Counted from the stretch's first letter, positions 16,591 through 27,371 are shown. The stretch: DNA of 64,000 nt from Sinorhizobium numidicum (GCF_029892045.1 NZ_CP120367.1:682001-746000), one strand, 5' to 3'. Notes: generated by a model not told the origin, from the letters alone. Made by a program: numbers and translations.

Positions 16591-17508
16591 ATGCGCCTGA
16601 ACCTGATCAAGACACTTATCGGTACCGCCTTTGCCCTTGCACTCACCTCCGCTGTGGCCGAGGCCGACGTCGTCGTTTCCTCAAAGATCGACACGGAAGG
16701 CAGCGTTCTCGGCAACATCATGCTCGCCGTCCTGAATGCCAACAACATCAAGACCACGGATCGCGTGCAGCTTGGTGCTACCCCGGTCGTGCGCAAGGCG
16801 ATTACCGCCGGCGAAATCGACATCTATCCGGAATATACCGGCAACGCGGCCTTCTTCTTCGAAAAAGCTGATGACCCGGCTTGGAAGGACGCCGCCAAGG
16901 CCTATGAGCAGGCGAAGAAACTCGATTACGAGGCGAACAAGATCGTCTGGCTGACGCCGTCCCCCGCCAACAACACCTGGGCTATCGCACTGCGCAAGGA
17001 TGTTGCCGAGAAAAACAATCTCAAAACACTTTCCGACTTCGGCAAATATGTCAGCAGCGGTGGCGAGGTCGTGCTGGCGGCCTCCTCCGAATTCGTCAAT
17101 TCCGCAGCCGCGCTGCCCGCCTTCCAGACGACATACTCCTTCACTCTAAAACCGGAGCAGCTCATCACACTTTCGGGCGGAGACACCGCGGCAACGATCG
17201 CCGCTGCGGCAAACCAGACGAATGGCGCCAATGCAGCGATGGTATACGGTACGGACGGCGGTATCGCCCCCTCTGGTCTCGTCGTGCTCGAGGACGACAA
17301 GAACGTGCAGCCGGTCTATCAGCCGACGCCGATTATCCGCGAAGCGGTTCTGAAGGAAAATCCGGAGATAGAAAGCCTGCTGAAGCCGGTCTTCGAAAAG
17401 CTTGACCTGGTGACGTTGCAGGAACTCAACGGCCGTGTGCAGGTCGGTGGCGAGCCCGCCAAGGCGGTCGCCGAGGATTTCCTCAAGAAGAACGGCTTCC
17501 TGAAATAA
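16591..17508 (+). CDS. Glycine betaine/choline-type ABC importer, periplasmic binding protein (OsmF-like)
   Basis: 305-residue OpuAC/OsmF-type solute-binding protein with a Sec signal peptide (residues 1-24, ending AVAEA). Family features are VVVSSKIDTEGSVLGNIM, then GEIDIYPEYTGNAAFF, the classic motif of OsmF/ProX/choline-binding proteins, and NNTWAIALRKDVAEK. The start at 16591 has GAGGGAG 5-11 bases upstream. It is the first gene of a four-gene operon (binding protein, permease, ATPase, permease), the layout of E. coli yehZYXW/osmF. The ligand is a quaternary ammonium osmolyte by family, not proven. Confidence 0.88.
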   Translation: MRLNLIKTLIGTAFALALTSAVAEADVVVSSKIDTEGSVLGNIMLAVLNANNIKTTDRVQLGATPVVRKAITAGEIDIYPEYTGNAAFFFEKADDPAWKDAAKAYEQAKKLDYEANKIVWLTPSPANNTWAIALRKDVAEKNNLKTLSDFGKYVSSGGEVVLAASSEFVNSAAALPAFQTTYSFTLKPEQLITLSGGDTAATIAAAANQTNGANAAMVYGTDGGIAPSGLVVLEDDKNVQPVYQPTPIIREAVLKENPEIESLLKPVFEKLDLVTLQELNGRVQVGGEPAKAVAEDFLKKNGFLK

Positions 17509-17523
17509 CTTGACGAAGAGATA

Positions 17524-17553
17524 GGGCGCTGGTCGGATACCGCCGCCGCGCCC
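17524..17553 (+). other. Intercistronic stem-loop after the binding-protein gene
   Basis: GGGCGC (17524-17529) pairs with GCGCCC (17548-17553), 16-20 bases after the binding-protein stop and before the permease. There is no T-run. Such hairpins between a binding-protein gene and its permease commonly stabilise the upstream message or partly terminate, raising binding-protein levels. Confidence 0.45.
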
Positions 17554-17616
17554 TTGTCCATTCGTAGAGCGGGGGCTCTCGAATGCTAATCTGGCCGGCT
17601 TGAAGGAAAGGAACGC

Positions 17617-18783
17617 ATGCCTCTCCGTTTCGACAAGCTCGGCGTGATCATAGCTGGCCTCGCACTCTACGGCGCATCTCTTGCTCCTTTCGCAACATTT
17701 CGGGCCAATCGCATCGTCCAGGGCGAAGCGAAGTCTGTCCTGGAGGCCTTGCCGCCATCGCTTGCATATTTCCTTCTCGCCCTAGTCATCTTGGCTGCCG
17801 GCGTTGCCCTTCTCAAAACTGCGAGCCTCTTGAGGATGAGTGCGGCCTTCGCGGTTCTTGTCGCGCTGGGCATGCTGATCGGGATCGCGGCGGGCCACCT
17901 GACACCACCGGAGAATACCTATGCCCGCGTTTCTCCGGCCTCCGGTTTCTGGGTCGTGGTCTTCGCCTTCTCGCTTCTGCTCGCCGATGGGCTGACGCGC
18001 CTCAATCCGGGCCCGATCGTCCGGGTTCTGTTCCTCACCGCGGTGCTAGCGCTCGCGGGCGGAATGCTGGTCGCCGGCGGCTGGGCCGGGCTTTCGATGC
18101 TGAAGGAATACGCCAGCCGCGCTGACATTTTCTGGACGGAGGCCGGCCGTCACGTGACGCTTGCGCTCGGATCGCTCGCCGCCGCGACCGTTGTTGGATT
18201 GCCGCTCGGCATCCTCTGCCATCGCGTCGAAAGCCTCCGCGCCGGCGTGCTGAACGTCCTGAACGCCATTCAAACGATTCCGTCGATCGCCCTTTTCGGC
18301 ATTCTGATCGCTCCGCTTGGCTGGATCGCGGCGCATGTTCCGGGCGCCGCGGCGGTCGGCATTCGCGGCATAGGGGTCGCTCCTGCCTTTGTCGCGCTTT
18401 TTCTCTATTCCTTGCTGCCGGTGGTCGCCAATACGGTCGTCGGGCTTGCCGGCGTGCCCCGCGACGCAAATGATGCCGCGCGCGGCGTCGGCATGACCGA
18501 TTGGCAAAGGCTTGCCCGCATCGAATTTCCGCTGGCCTTCCCCGTGATCCTCACCGGAATACGCATTGTGCTCGTTCAGAATATCGGGCTTGCCACGATC
18601 GCCGCCCTGATAGGCGGCGGCGGCTTTGGCGTCTTCGTCTTTCAGGGTATTGGCCAGACGGCCATGGACCTCGTGCTGCTCGGCGCGGTGCCGACCGTCG
18701 TCCTCGCCTTCGCGGCGGCTATCATCCTCGATGCTCTGATCGAAATGACTTTACCGACCCGCAACCATGGCAGCGCCGCATGA
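17617..18783 (+). CDS. ABC importer permease (YehY-like)
   Basis: 388-residue permease. The N-terminal half has several extra hydrophobic segments; the C-terminal half is a BPD_transp_1 domain (ALGSLAAATVVGLPLGI through the coupling-helix region DANDAARGVGMTDWQRLARIEFPLAFPVILTGI). This long form matches YehY rather than short ProW-like permeases. GAAAGGAACGC precedes the ATG. Its last codon overlaps the ATPase start (ATGA, 18780-18783). With the second permease it forms the heterodimeric channel of the osmolyte importer. Confidence 0.87.
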   Translation: MPLRFDKLGVIIAGLALYGASLAPFATFRANRIVQGEAKSVLEALPPSLAYFLLALVILAAGVALLKTASLLRMSAAFAVLVALGMLIGIAAGHLTPPENTYARVSPASGFWVVVFAFSLLLADGLTRLNPGPIVRVLFLTAVLALAGGMLVAGGWAGLSMLKEYASRADIFWTEAGRHVTLALGSLAAATVVGLPLGILCHRVESLRAGVLNVLNAIQTIPSIALFGILIAPLGWIAAHVPGAAAVGIRGIGVAPAFVALFLYSLLPVVANTVVGLAGVPRDANDAARGVGMTDWQRLARIEFPLAFPVILTGIRIVLVQNIGLATIAALIGGGGFGVFVFQGIGQTAMDLVLLGAVPTVVLAFAAAIILDALIEMTLPTRNHGSAA

Positions 18784-19718
18784 TCGAGATCAAGCACATT
18801 ACCAAACGTTACGGAGACACGGCCGTGGTCAGCGACGTGTCGCTAACGGTCGAACCGCATACGATCACGGTCGTCGTTGGCACGTCGGGGTCTGGCAAGA
18901 CCACGCTGGTGAGAATGGTCAACCGCTTGGTCGAGCCGACCTCGGGGACCATCAGCATCGATGGCGAAGACAATCGCTCCGTGCCGGATTTCGAGCTGCG
19001 CCGCCGCATCGGCTACGCCATCCAGGGCCACGGACTGTTTCCGCACAGGACGGTCGCTCAGAACATCGCCACCGTGCCGACACTTCTTGGCTGGGAGAAG
19101 GCGCGCATCAATGCCAAAGTCGAAGAACTGCTGACGCTTTTCCAGCTCGATCCGGACACGTTCGGTCCGCGCTACCCTCATGAGCTTTCGGGCGGCCAGC
19201 AACAGCGGGTCGGCGTAGCGCGCGCGCTTGCGGCAGAACCCAACGTGCTGTTGATGGATGAACCTTTCGGCGCCCTCGATCCCATCATCCGGGCCAAGGC
19301 GCAGGACGACCTGATCGCCATACAGAAACATTTTCGCACGACGATCATCCTGGTCACTCACGACATGGAAGAGGCTTTTCATCTGGCCGATAAGATCGCC
19401 GTGATGGACAAAGGCGAAGTCGTGCAATACGCGACGCCGGCCGAGATGCTGGTCGAGCCTGCCACGCCTTTCGTGGAGACTTTGATCGGCGCGAGCGAAA
19501 GACCGTTCCGGTTGCTGTCGATCGAAACGGCAGGTGATGCCGTCGAGCCCGGTTCGGCCGAGGGCACGCCGATACCGGCGACACTCAGCCAGCGGGATGC
19601 GCTTTCCGAGCTCCTGTGGTCGGGACGGTCGGTGCTGCCGGTCGCGGCACCCGATGGCGCGATCATCGGCAAGATCAGTCTCGAAGCCTTGGTAAAGCGC
19701 GCGGCGAGACCGCAATGA
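18780..19718 (+). CDS. ABC importer ATP-binding protein (OsmV/YehX/OpuCA-like)
   Basis: 312-residue ATPase. Walker A GTSGSGKTT at residues 34-42, signature [15 protein letters not shown] near 140, Walker B VLLMDEPFGALDP near 160, and the switch His in VTHDMEEAF near 195. The C-terminal about 60 residues look like a shortened CBS-type regulatory tail (PATLSQRDALSELL...GAIIGKISLEALV), common in this osmolyte-importer subfamily. It starts inside the upstream permease stop and its own stop overlaps the second permease start, so translation is coupled through the operon. Confidence 0.9.
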   Translation: MIEIKHITKRYGDTAVVSDVSLTVEPHTITVVVGTSGSGKTTLVRMVNRLVEPTSGTISIDGEDNRSVPDFELRRRIGYAIQGHGLFPHRTVAQNIATVPTLLGWEKARINAKVEELLTLFQLDPDTFGPRYPHELSGGQQQRVGVARALAAEPNVLLMDEPFGALDPIIRAKAQDDLIAIQKHFRTTIILVTHDMEEAFHLADKIAVMDKGEVVQYATPAEMLVEPATPFVETLIGASERPFRLLSIETAGDAVEPGSAEGTPIPATLSQRDALSELLWSGRSVLPVAAPDGAIIGKISLEALVKRAARPQ

Positions 19719-20473
19719 TGGCGCGGTTGCCCAATCTCGCTCGGTTGCCCAATCTCACTCGGCTGGCAGTTCTTGTGCTGTTGCTGATATTCCTGCTGCA
19801 GCCCATCTGGTTTGAGCCCTTGCTGCGGCCGCTCGTGCAGGAGAATGCGCCCGCGGTCTACAACCAGGGCAGCCTGTTCTGGCTCACGGTCCTGCATCTT
19901 CGAACGGTATTTGTCGCCACGCTCGCGGCAACGCTCGTTGCAGTCGCGCTGGCAATCGTCGTGACGCGCAAGGCGGGCGCCGAATTCCTGCCGCTCTCGC
20001 GCAGCCTCGTCAATATCGGCCAGACGTTCCCACCGGTGGCCGTTCTCGCACTGGCGGTGCCGATTTTCGGTTTCGGCGAAAAGCCGACCCTGATTGCCCT
20101 TTTTCTTTATGGCCTGCTGCCGATCTTCGAGAATGCGCTTACCGGCCTGACGACATTGCCGCCCGCGGTGATGGAAGCTGCACACGGGGCGGGCATGACC
20201 GAGCGCCAGCGCCTCATCAAGATCGAGCTTCCGCTGGCGTTGCCAGTGATCCTGACGGGCATACGCCTTTCCGTCGTCATCAGTCTCGCAACCGCAACGA
20301 TCGGCTCGACCGTTGCCGCCAAGACGCTCGGCGAAGTCATCATCGCCGGATTGCAGTCGAACAACCTCGCCTTTGTGCTGCAGGGTGGGTTGATTGTGGC
20401 CGCACTCGCGGTCCTCATCCACGACGCGCTTCAGGCTTTGGAGCGTGCGCTCTCCGGTCGCGTCCACGCCTAG
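19715..20473 (+). CDS. ABC importer permease (YehW-like)
   Basis: 252-residue BPD_transp_1 permease with about six helices; the coupling region is AAHGAGMTERQRLIKIELPLALPVILTGI. The start ATG 19715 overlaps the stop of the ATPase gene. The N-terminus ARLPNLARLPNLTRL is encoded by an 18-bp tandem duplication (19724-19760 region), which lengthens the cytoplasmic tail. It is the last gene of the osmolyte operon. Confidence 0.87.
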   Translation: MMARLPNLARLPNLTRLAVLVLLLIFLLQPIWFEPLLRPLVQENAPAVYNQGSLFWLTVLHLRTVFVATLAATLVAVALAIVVTRKAGAEFLPLSRSLVNIGQTFPPVAVLALAVPIFGFGEKPTLIALFLYGLLPIFENALTGLTTLPPAVMEAAHGAGMTERQRLIKIELPLALPVILTGIRLSVVISLATATIGSTVAAKTLGEVIIAGLQSNNLAFVLQGGLIVAALAVLIHDALQALERALSGRVHA

Positions 20474-20687
20474 CTAGAAAGCACCGCTGTGGCGCTCCGC
20501 GCCCGCTCGCTTGCAACGGCTTCGATACGCGTCAAAGTCGTAGTCGCGAACGAGCCGTCCGCTAGATCCTGCGTGCCCTATGAAAATGAATTTCAGGTTT
20601 TGCCCGATTGCTCGGTTTTTTGTTGACGCAATGAAAAATCTATCCCAGTCTGCGAAAATAAATTACGCCATAAGGGAACGGCACAGC
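20474..20687. promoter_or_regulatory. Leader of the carbohydrate uptake operon
   Basis: About 210 bases. It contains the dyad at 20581-20595, a TTGACG hexamer at 20623-20628 that may be a -35 element (no good -10 at standard spacing), and the AAGGGAAC ribosome site for the dehydrogenase gene. The frame upstream of ATG 20688 is open but not protein-like. Confidence 0.35.
20581..20595. promoter_or_regulatory. TGAAA-N5-TTTCA dyad, candidate RpiR operator
   Basis: TGAAA (20581-20585) and TTTCA (20591-20595) are perfect inverted repeats separated by five bases, just upstream of a possible -35 hexamer for the sugar operon. A near-identical dyad with a four-base spacer lies at 29526-29539, in front of the genes for M81/NTF2 and RidA/RpiR. 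RpiR regulators often bind TGAAA/TTTCA-like palindromes (from general knowledge), so the RpiR protein at 30135 is the likely binder. Confidence 0.4.
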
Positions 20688-21848
20688 ATGAAAGTCGGGA
20701 TAATCGGACTCGGATTCCGTCTCGGGTATCTGGGCTATGTCTTCAAGGCGGTCGACGAAAGCTTCGAGATAGTGGGCTATGTCGATCCGGCACCCGCCGG
20801 CCTGGCCAGTCTCGCGGAGAAAGGTATCTCTCCAGGCAAGGCCTATGCCTCGCCGCAGGAACTGATTGCCGGCGAGAAGCTCGATCTCCTGATGATCGGT
20901 TCACCGAACCACATGCATCTCGATCATATCCGCCTCGGTCTCGAAGCGGGGCTGAAGGTTTTCTGCGAAAAGCCGATCGTCAGCACGATCGAGCAAAGCC
21001 TGGAACTTGCGCAGCTCCTGGCGAAACATGGGCATGATCGCCTGATGGTCGGTCTTGTCCTGCGCTATGCACCGATGTATCGCGATCTGCGTAACGCCCA
21101 GTCCGCGGGAACGCTCGGTGAGATCGTTTCCATCGAAGCCGCAGAGCACATCGAACCCTATCATGGCGCATTCTTCATGCGTGATTGGCGCCGCTACGGA
21201 CGCTACGCAGGCAGCTTCATGCTCGAGAAATGCTGCCATGATCTTGATCTCTATAATGGCGTTGTCGGTGCGCGGCCGGAGCGCGTAGCGAGCTTCGGCG
21301 GCCGCAAGAGTTTCGTTCCGGCGAATGACCCCGCCCGTGACGGCATCAACGACCTGGAGCTCTTCCACCGCAAACCGAGCGGATGGCTCGGATCGGACAA
21401 GGTCTTCGACAGCGACGGCGACATCATCGACTACCAGGTTGCGATCATCGAATACGCCAATGGCGTCGCCATGAATTTTCACACCAATCTCAACGTGCCG
21501 GACCAGTTCCGCCGCTTCTGCGTGATGGGGTCGCGCGGCATGGCGGAAGGCGACTTCATTCGCGGCTATCTCGATGTGCATGAGGTGCTTTCCGGCAAGA
21601 AGGTTCTTGAGAAGAAATATCGCAAGGAGACGGCACTTTCACAGCACTACGGTGCGGACGAGGAGATGGCGGCCGACATTCTGGCTCACGTCAAGAACGG
21701 CGCTTCGTTGCCTGTTTCGCCGCTCGATGCGCTCGAGGCAGGTATCCTCGCGCTTTCCATGGATGAGGCGCGGTCGAGGAGGACGGTCGTCGACCTGCGC
21801 CCGCTCTGGGATCGCTTCGATGAAGCCCTGCACGCCCGTGCGGCCTGA
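20688..21848 (+). CDS. Gfo/Idh/MocA family oxidoreductase
   Basis: 386-residue NAD(P)-dependent dehydrogenase. The N-terminus MKVGIIGLGFRLG holds the GxGxxx Rossmann loop; GSPNHMHLDH and VFCEKPIVSTIEQ (residues about 65-105) are the family's EKP motif with the catalytic Lys; DLDLYNGV lies in the substrate domain, with HDLDL giving the active-site His/Asp. This family oxidises or epimerises sugars and cyclitols. ATG 20688 follows AAGGGAA. It is the first gene of a CUT1-type importer operon, so it probably acts on the imported sugar or its product. Confidence 0.86.
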   Translation: MKVGIIGLGFRLGYLGYVFKAVDESFEIVGYVDPAPAGLASLAEKGISPGKAYASPQELIAGEKLDLLMIGSPNHMHLDHIRLGLEAGLKVFCEKPIVSTIEQSLELAQLLAKHGHDRLMVGLVLRYAPMYRDLRNAQSAGTLGEIVSIEAAEHIEPYHGAFFMRDWRRYGRYAGSFMLEKCCHDLDLYNGVVGARPERVASFGGRKSFVPANDPARDGINDLELFHRKPSGWLGSDKVFDSDGDIIDYQVAIIEYANGVAMNFHTNLNVPDQFRRFCVMGSRGMAEGDFIRGYLDVHEVLSGKKVLEKKYRKETALSQHYGADEEMAADILAHVKNGASLPVSPLDALEAGILALSMDEARSRRTVVDLRPLWDRFDEALHARAA

Positions 21849-21861
21849 GAGGGGACGCGGG

Positions 21862-22746
21862 ATGAGTGTTCGCCGCAGCACCATCATCTTCGCCTGGATC
21901 CTGCTTCTTCCTGCCGTTCTCTATGTGACTGTGATCGTCGCCTATCCGCTGGTGGATACGTTCATCCTCTCCTTCACCGATGCCTCGCTGAAGAAAACGA
22001 CCAAATGGGTGGGCACCGCCAACTACGACAAGATCTTCAACGGCACCTTCGCGGAAGTGATCATCCGCACCTTCGTCTGGACCGCCTTTTCGGTGTCGAT
22101 CAAGATGATCATCGGCACCTTCGGTGCAGTGATGCTGAATTCGGCGGTGCCGGGGCGGGCGCTCTTCCGTGTGCTCACCATGCCCCCATGGATCGTGCCG
22201 ATGGCGATCGGCATCTTCATGTGGGGCTGGATGTATAATGGCCAGTTCGGCATGATTTCCGGCATGCTGCAGAACTGGGGCCTAGTCGATGGTCCTGTCG
22301 CCTTCCTCGCCCACGGTTCGACGGCATTTTGGGCAACGATCATCACCGATGTCTGGATCGGTGTGCCGCTGGTGACCCTTTACATGCTGGCCTCGATCCA
22401 GGCGATCCCGCAGGATCTCTACGAGGCGGCCTGGACGGACGGAGCAGGGCGTTTCTACCGTTTCCGCCGCATTACTCTGCCGCTTCTCGTGCCATCGATG
22501 ATCACCATGTCGATGCTGTCGCTGATCGCCACCTTCAACTCGTTCGACATCATCTGGATTCTCACCCAGGGCGGGCCGAACGGCGACACGACGACGATGA
22601 TCATCGATACCTACCGCACCGCGATCGGCTCGAAAAAATACGGGGAGGGTGCCGCCCGCGCTGTGCTCATCTGCATCTTTCTGTCGATTTTCTGCTTCGC
22701 CTACTTCCGCGTCACGCATCGTCTCGCCTCGGGAGAAAGCCGATGA
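21862..22746 (+). CDS. Carbohydrate ABC importer permease (MalF/UgpA type)
   Basis: 294-residue CUT1 permease with six predicted helices; the coupling motif is EAAWTDGAGRFYRFRRITLPLLVPSM (EAA...G...I-LP). The start ATG 21862 follows GAGAGGGGACG; the frame extends upstream but overlaps the dehydrogenase. Its stop overlaps the next permease start (ATGA at 22743-22746). Confidence 0.88.
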   Translation: MSVRRSTIIFAWILLLPAVLYVTVIVAYPLVDTFILSFTDASLKKTTKWVGTANYDKIFNGTFAEVIIRTFVWTAFSVSIKMIIGTFGAVMLNSAVPGRALFRVLTMPPWIVPMAIGIFMWGWMYNGQFGMISGMLQNWGLVDGPVAFLAHGSTAFWATIITDVWIGVPLVTLYMLASIQAIPQDLYEAAWTDGAGRFYRFRRITLPLLVPSMITMSMLSLIATFNSFDIIWILTQGGPNGDTTTMIIDTYRTAIGSKKYGEGAARAVLICIFLSIFCFAYFRVTHRLASGESR

Positions 22747-23600
22747 GCCAACCGGCCATGATCAACCGCTATCGCTGGTACGAGCTGATCGGTATCTACG
22801 CAGGCATCTTCGTCTTCCTGGCGTTCATCCTCGCCCCCTTCGTCGAAGGCTTTCTGGTGTCGCTGAAGCCGCTCGGGCTTCTGTTCTCCTCACCCTACAG
22901 GTTTTGGCCGGAGAACGGTTCTTTCGCCGCCTATCGCAGCATGTGGGTGAGCGTGCCGGGCTTTGCCCGTTACATCTTCAATTCGTTCTTCATTTCCACG
23001 ATCGTCACCGTGATCGTGCTCGTTCTGGTCGTGCCGGCGGCCTATGCCTTTGCGCGGTTCAGGTTCCGCGGCAGCGGGCCGCTGCTTGCGGCCTTTCTGG
23101 CGGTCAACATGTTTTCGGGTGCGGTGCTGCTCATTCCGCTTTTCCGGCTGATGCGCAGCTTCGGCGTGCTCAACACCTATTTCGCGATGATCGTACCGGG
23201 TGTCGCTTTTCTCATTCCGTCGGGCATCTGGTTGCTGCGGACCTACATGATGCGCATTCCGCGCGAACTGGACGAAGCCGCCTTCGTCGACGGGGCAAGC
23301 CATCTCTATACGCTCCGCCGTGTGATCCTGCCGATCGCTATGCCCGGCATTACCGTTGTCGCGATCACGACCTTCATCGGATCGTATGCCCAGCAATTCA
23401 TCTTCGCGCTGACCTTCAACTCGAGGACCGAATACATGCCGCTGCCGATCGGCCTCTATGCTTATTTCGGCCGGCAGGAAGTCATCTGGAATGAACTGAT
23501 GGCGGCGAGCTTCGTCGGCATCGCGCCGGCTGTCATTCTCATCTTCCTGATGCAACGCTATCTCGTCGCGGGCCTGACCGCCGGCGCCGTGAAACAGTAA
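22743..23600 (+). CDS. Carbohydrate ABC importer permease (MalG/UgpE type)
   Basis: 285-residue CUT1 permease, partner of the preceding one. The EAA motif reads DEAAFVDGASHLYTLRRVILPIAMPGI, and the C-terminus MQRYLVAGLTAGAVK is the usual MalG-type end (RYLVxGLTAGAVKG). Six hydrophobic segments. The start at 22743 overlaps the upstream stop. Confidence 0.89.
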   Translation: MSQPAMINRYRWYELIGIYAGIFVFLAFILAPFVEGFLVSLKPLGLLFSSPYRFWPENGSFAAYRSMWVSVPGFARYIFNSFFISTIVTVIVLVLVVPAAYAFARFRFRGSGPLLAAFLAVNMFSGAVLLIPLFRLMRSFGVLNTYFAMIVPGVAFLIPSGIWLLRTYMMRIPRELDEAAFVDGASHLYTLRRVILPIAMPGITVVAITTFIGSYAQQFIFALTFNSRTEYMPLPIGLYAYFGRQEVIWNELMAASFVGIAPAVILIFLMQRYLVAGLTAGAVKQ

Positions 23601-23635
23601 CCGCAACAACGAGCTTCATAAGCGAGGGGAATACC

Positions 23636-24850
23636 ATGACAAAACATGCCTCATTGATTGCCGGAACTTTTGCGCTCATCGTCAGTACCGCATTGCCGGC
23701 GCTCGCCGACACCGAGATCAGCTTCCTGGAATGCGGCGACAAGATGCAGCCGGCTCACGCCGACTTCATCAAGAAATGGGAGGAGGCCAATCCGGGCTAC
23801 AAGATCGCCGCGGAAGTGGTCGGCTGGGGCCAGTGCCAGGACAAGGTGACGACGCTCGCGGCTTCCGGCACGCCGGTGGCGCTTGCCTATGTCGGCTCGC
23901 GCACTTTGAAGGAATTCGCCGACAACGAACTGATAGTGCCGATCACCTTCACCGAAGAGGAGAAGGCTTCCTACTATCCCTATATCATCGACACGGTAAC
24001 GACCGCCGGCAAGCAATGGGGCGTTCCCGTCGCCTTCTCCACAAAGTCGCTCTACTGGAACAAGGCATTGTTCAAGCAGGCCGGCCTTGATCCCGAGAAA
24101 CCGCCGAAGACCTGGGCGGAAGAACTGGAATACGCAAAGACGATCAAGGAAAAGACCGGCATCGCCGGCTTCGGCGTCGTCGCCAAGACCTTCGACAACA
24201 CCATGCATCAGTTTCTGCACTGGGTTTACACCAATAACGGCTCGGTGATCGACGCCGACGGCAACATTACTCTCGACAGCAAGGAAAACCTGGAGGCGCT
24301 GACAGCGCTGACGGACATCGTCCCCTATGCCGAGGAGGGGCCGACCTCCTATGAACAGAACGAAGTGCGGGCGATCTTCCTCGACGGCAAGCTCGGCATG
24401 ATTCACGCTTCAGTCGGAGCCGTGAACCGGCTCAAAGAGACGAAGATCGACTGGGGTGTCGCCCCGCTGCCGCTCGGTCCGAGTGCCAAGGGGCCAGGTA
24501 CGCTTCTAATCACCGACAGCCTTGCCGTGTTTAGTGGCACCGGCGTCGAAGAGAAGGCGATCGAATTCGCAAAATTCCTGACCAATCCCGAAAACCAGCC
24601 GATCTACGAAGGGCAGGAAGGCTTGACGCCGCTGCGTCCGGGCAAGGCGGTGGACGACATGGTCGCGGCCAATCCTTACTGGAAGCCCTTCATCGACGGT
24701 ATCTCCTTCGGCGGGCCGGAACCGCTCTTTACCGACTATAAGGGCTTGCAGAACACGATGATCGAGATGGTCCAGTCGGTCGTCACCGGCAAGGCGGAGC
24801 CGGCCGACGCGTTGAAGAAGGCGGCGGCCGATCTCGAACAATACAAGTAA
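23636..24850 (+). CDS. Carbohydrate ABC importer, extracellular binding protein family 1
   Basis: 404-residue periplasmic protein with a signal peptide (residues 1-24, ALPALA cleavage) and the SBP_bac_1 fold: [58 protein letters not shown] and the late segment [31 protein letters not shown]1 binding proteins of this kind take di- or oligosaccharides or glycosides. The gene precedes a terminator, with the ATPase gene beyond it. The specific ligand cannot be read from sequence; the downstream GH20 enzyme suggests a beta-N-acetylhexosaminide. Confidence 0.89.
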   Translation: MTKHASLIAGTFALIVSTALPALADTEISFLECGDKMQPAHADFIKKWEEANPGYKIAAEVVGWGQCQDKVTTLAASGTPVALAYVGSRTLKEFADNELIVPITFTEEEKASYYPYIIDTVTTAGKQWGVPVAFSTKSLYWNKALFKQAGLDPEKPPKTWAEELEYAKTIKEKTGIAGFGVVAKTFDNTMHQFLHWVYTNNGSVIDADGNITLDSKENLEALTALTDIVPYAEEGPTSYEQNEVRAIFLDGKLGMIHASVGAVNRLKETKIDWGVAPLPLGPSAKGPGTLLITDSLAVFSGTGVEEKAIEFAKFLTNPENQPIYEGQEGLTPLRPGKAVDDMVAANPYWKPFIDGISFGGPEPLFTDYKGLQNTMIEMVQSVVTGKAEPADALKKAAADLEQYK

Positions 24851-24857
24851 GTCCTCG

Positions 24858-24895
24858 GGGACCGCGCGCGTCGGCTTCGCGGTCCCTTCTTTATT
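24858..24895 (+). terminator. Stem-loop between binding-protein and ATPase genes
   Basis: GGGACCGCG (24858-24866) and CGCGGTCCC (24878-24886) form a perfect 9-bp stem followed by TTCTTTATT. It is a good intrinsic terminator or attenuator placed after the binding-protein gene, so the ATPase and downstream genes may be made at lower level. Confidence 0.7.
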
Positions 24896-24936
24896 CGCGG
24901 AAATGCCGCTTTGCGGCGGTGGCCGGAGACAGATTC

Positions 24937-26070
<1,134 letters not shown>

Positions 26071-26084
26071 ACTTGGACGCCTCG

Positions 26085-26576
26085 ATGATCCGACTGCTCA
26101 GTATCGACGACGTGGGAATCTTCCGGCGCATTCGGTTGGAGGCCCTGCGCACCGAGCCCGCCTCATTTGCCAGCAGCATCGAAGATTGGGAAAATCTGGC
26201 GGATGATGAATGGCGCCGTCGAATGATCGATAATGCTGTTTTCGTTGCCTTTCGCGGCGACGAGCCGGTAGGCATTATGGGCTTGATGCGTCAGCGCGCC
26301 AGTAAGATGGCGCATCGGGCAACCGTAGTCATGGTCTATCTGCAGGCGAGCCTGCGGGGAACCGGCGTTGCGCGGATGCTGCTTCAAACGCTTGTGGATC
26401 ATGCGCGGCATGAAGGCATCCGGCAGTTGGAGCTGGCGGTCAGCGCGGAAAACGCCGTGGCTATCCGCTTCTACTTGCGCGAGGGATTTGCGCAGGTCGG
26501 CCGTATTCCCGGCGGTATTCTTCATAATGGCCAGGAGATCGACGATATCGTCATGGCTCGACGCATCGTCGATTGA
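26085..26576 (+). CDS. GNAT family N-acetyltransferase
   Basis: 163-residue GNAT. The acetyl-CoA binding loop is in VYLQASLRGTGVARMLLQTLVDHAR (R/Q-x-x-G-x-G/A form, about residues 88-112), followed by the ELAVSAENAVAIRFYLREGF strand-helix typical of motif B. ATG 26085 is used; a TTG at 26073 is in frame. It follows the ATPase by 14 bases, so is probably cotranscribed; it may acetylate an amino sugar or amine released in the pathway, which is inference. Confidence 0.8.
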   Translation: MIRLLSIDDVGIFRRIRLEALRTEPASFASSIEDWENLADDEWRRRMIDNAVFVAFRGDEPVGIMGLMRQRASKMAHRATVVMVYLQASLRGTGVARMLLQTLVDHARHEGIRQLELAVSAENAVAIRFYLREGFAQVGRIPGGILHNGQEIDDIVMARRIVD

Positions 26577-26616
26577 ATGCTGCGCGTTCCCCGAAGACCT
26601 GCGCCTGTTCGGCGTT

Positions 26617-27265
26617 TCAGAGGGTCGAGTTGAACGCGCCGCCATCCAGCAGCAGGTTCTGGCCGACGATATAGCCTGCATATTGGCTGCAAAGGAATGC
26701 CGCCGCGGCGCCGAACTCGCTTGTGGTACCGACGCGCCCCGTGGGATTTTGCGCATGTTCCTCGGCGCGGGCCTCCTCGAGCGAGATACTCCGCGCCCGG
26801 GCGGTCTTTTCTAGGAGCTGTTCCATGCGCTCTGTGTCATGCGATCCGGGCAGCAGGTTGTTGATGACGACGCCGTGACGCGCGACCTGGCGCGGTCCCG
26901 GCGACGAAGCCGGTGAGGCCGCTGCGGGCGCCGTTGGAGAGACAGAGTTCGGGGATCGGCGACTTGACCGAGGCCGAGGTGATGTTGACGATCCGTCCCC
27001 ATTGCCGCTCGATCATGCTGGGAAGCACAGCCTTCATGAGTAGGATCGGTGCCAGCATGTTGGTCGTTACCGCTTCGCGCCAATTGTCTTCCGTGACGGC
27101 TGACCAATCGCCGGGCGGCGGGCCGCCGGCATTGGTGATGAGAATGTCGGATCGCGGCTCCGCTCGAAGGAGGGCATTGCGGCCTTCTTCCGTCGTCACG
27201 TCTGCAGCCACGATCTCCACTTTCGCGCCGTATTCTTCGCTGATCGCTCGCGCCGTCTCTCGAAG
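26617..27265 (-). pseudogene. Short-chain dehydrogenase pseudogene (N-terminus missing, one frameshift)
   Basis: On the reverse strand, sequence from about 27265 gives LRETARAISEEYGAKVEIVA, then LITNAGGPPPGDW, IERQWGRIVNITSASVKSPI and SNGARSGLTGFVAGT. A frameshift near 26893 then leads into RQVARHGVVINNLLPGSHD and the C-terminus ending with YIVGQNLLLDGGAFNSTL at 26617. The cofactor-binding first about 40 residues (TGxxxGxG) are absent, replaced at 27270 by unrelated sequence. The gene is therefore dead at both places. It is a FabG-like SDR; its original role is unknown. Confidence 0.7.
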
Positions 27266-27371
27266 CTGTTTATTGGCTCATTTTGCCGGAAGACCGACGG
27301 CTTAACACGGCTGCCGAGATCTTCGCATCGTGGCTGAAGGAAGCGGCGACGAGTTCATCTTGCTGTTGCTG

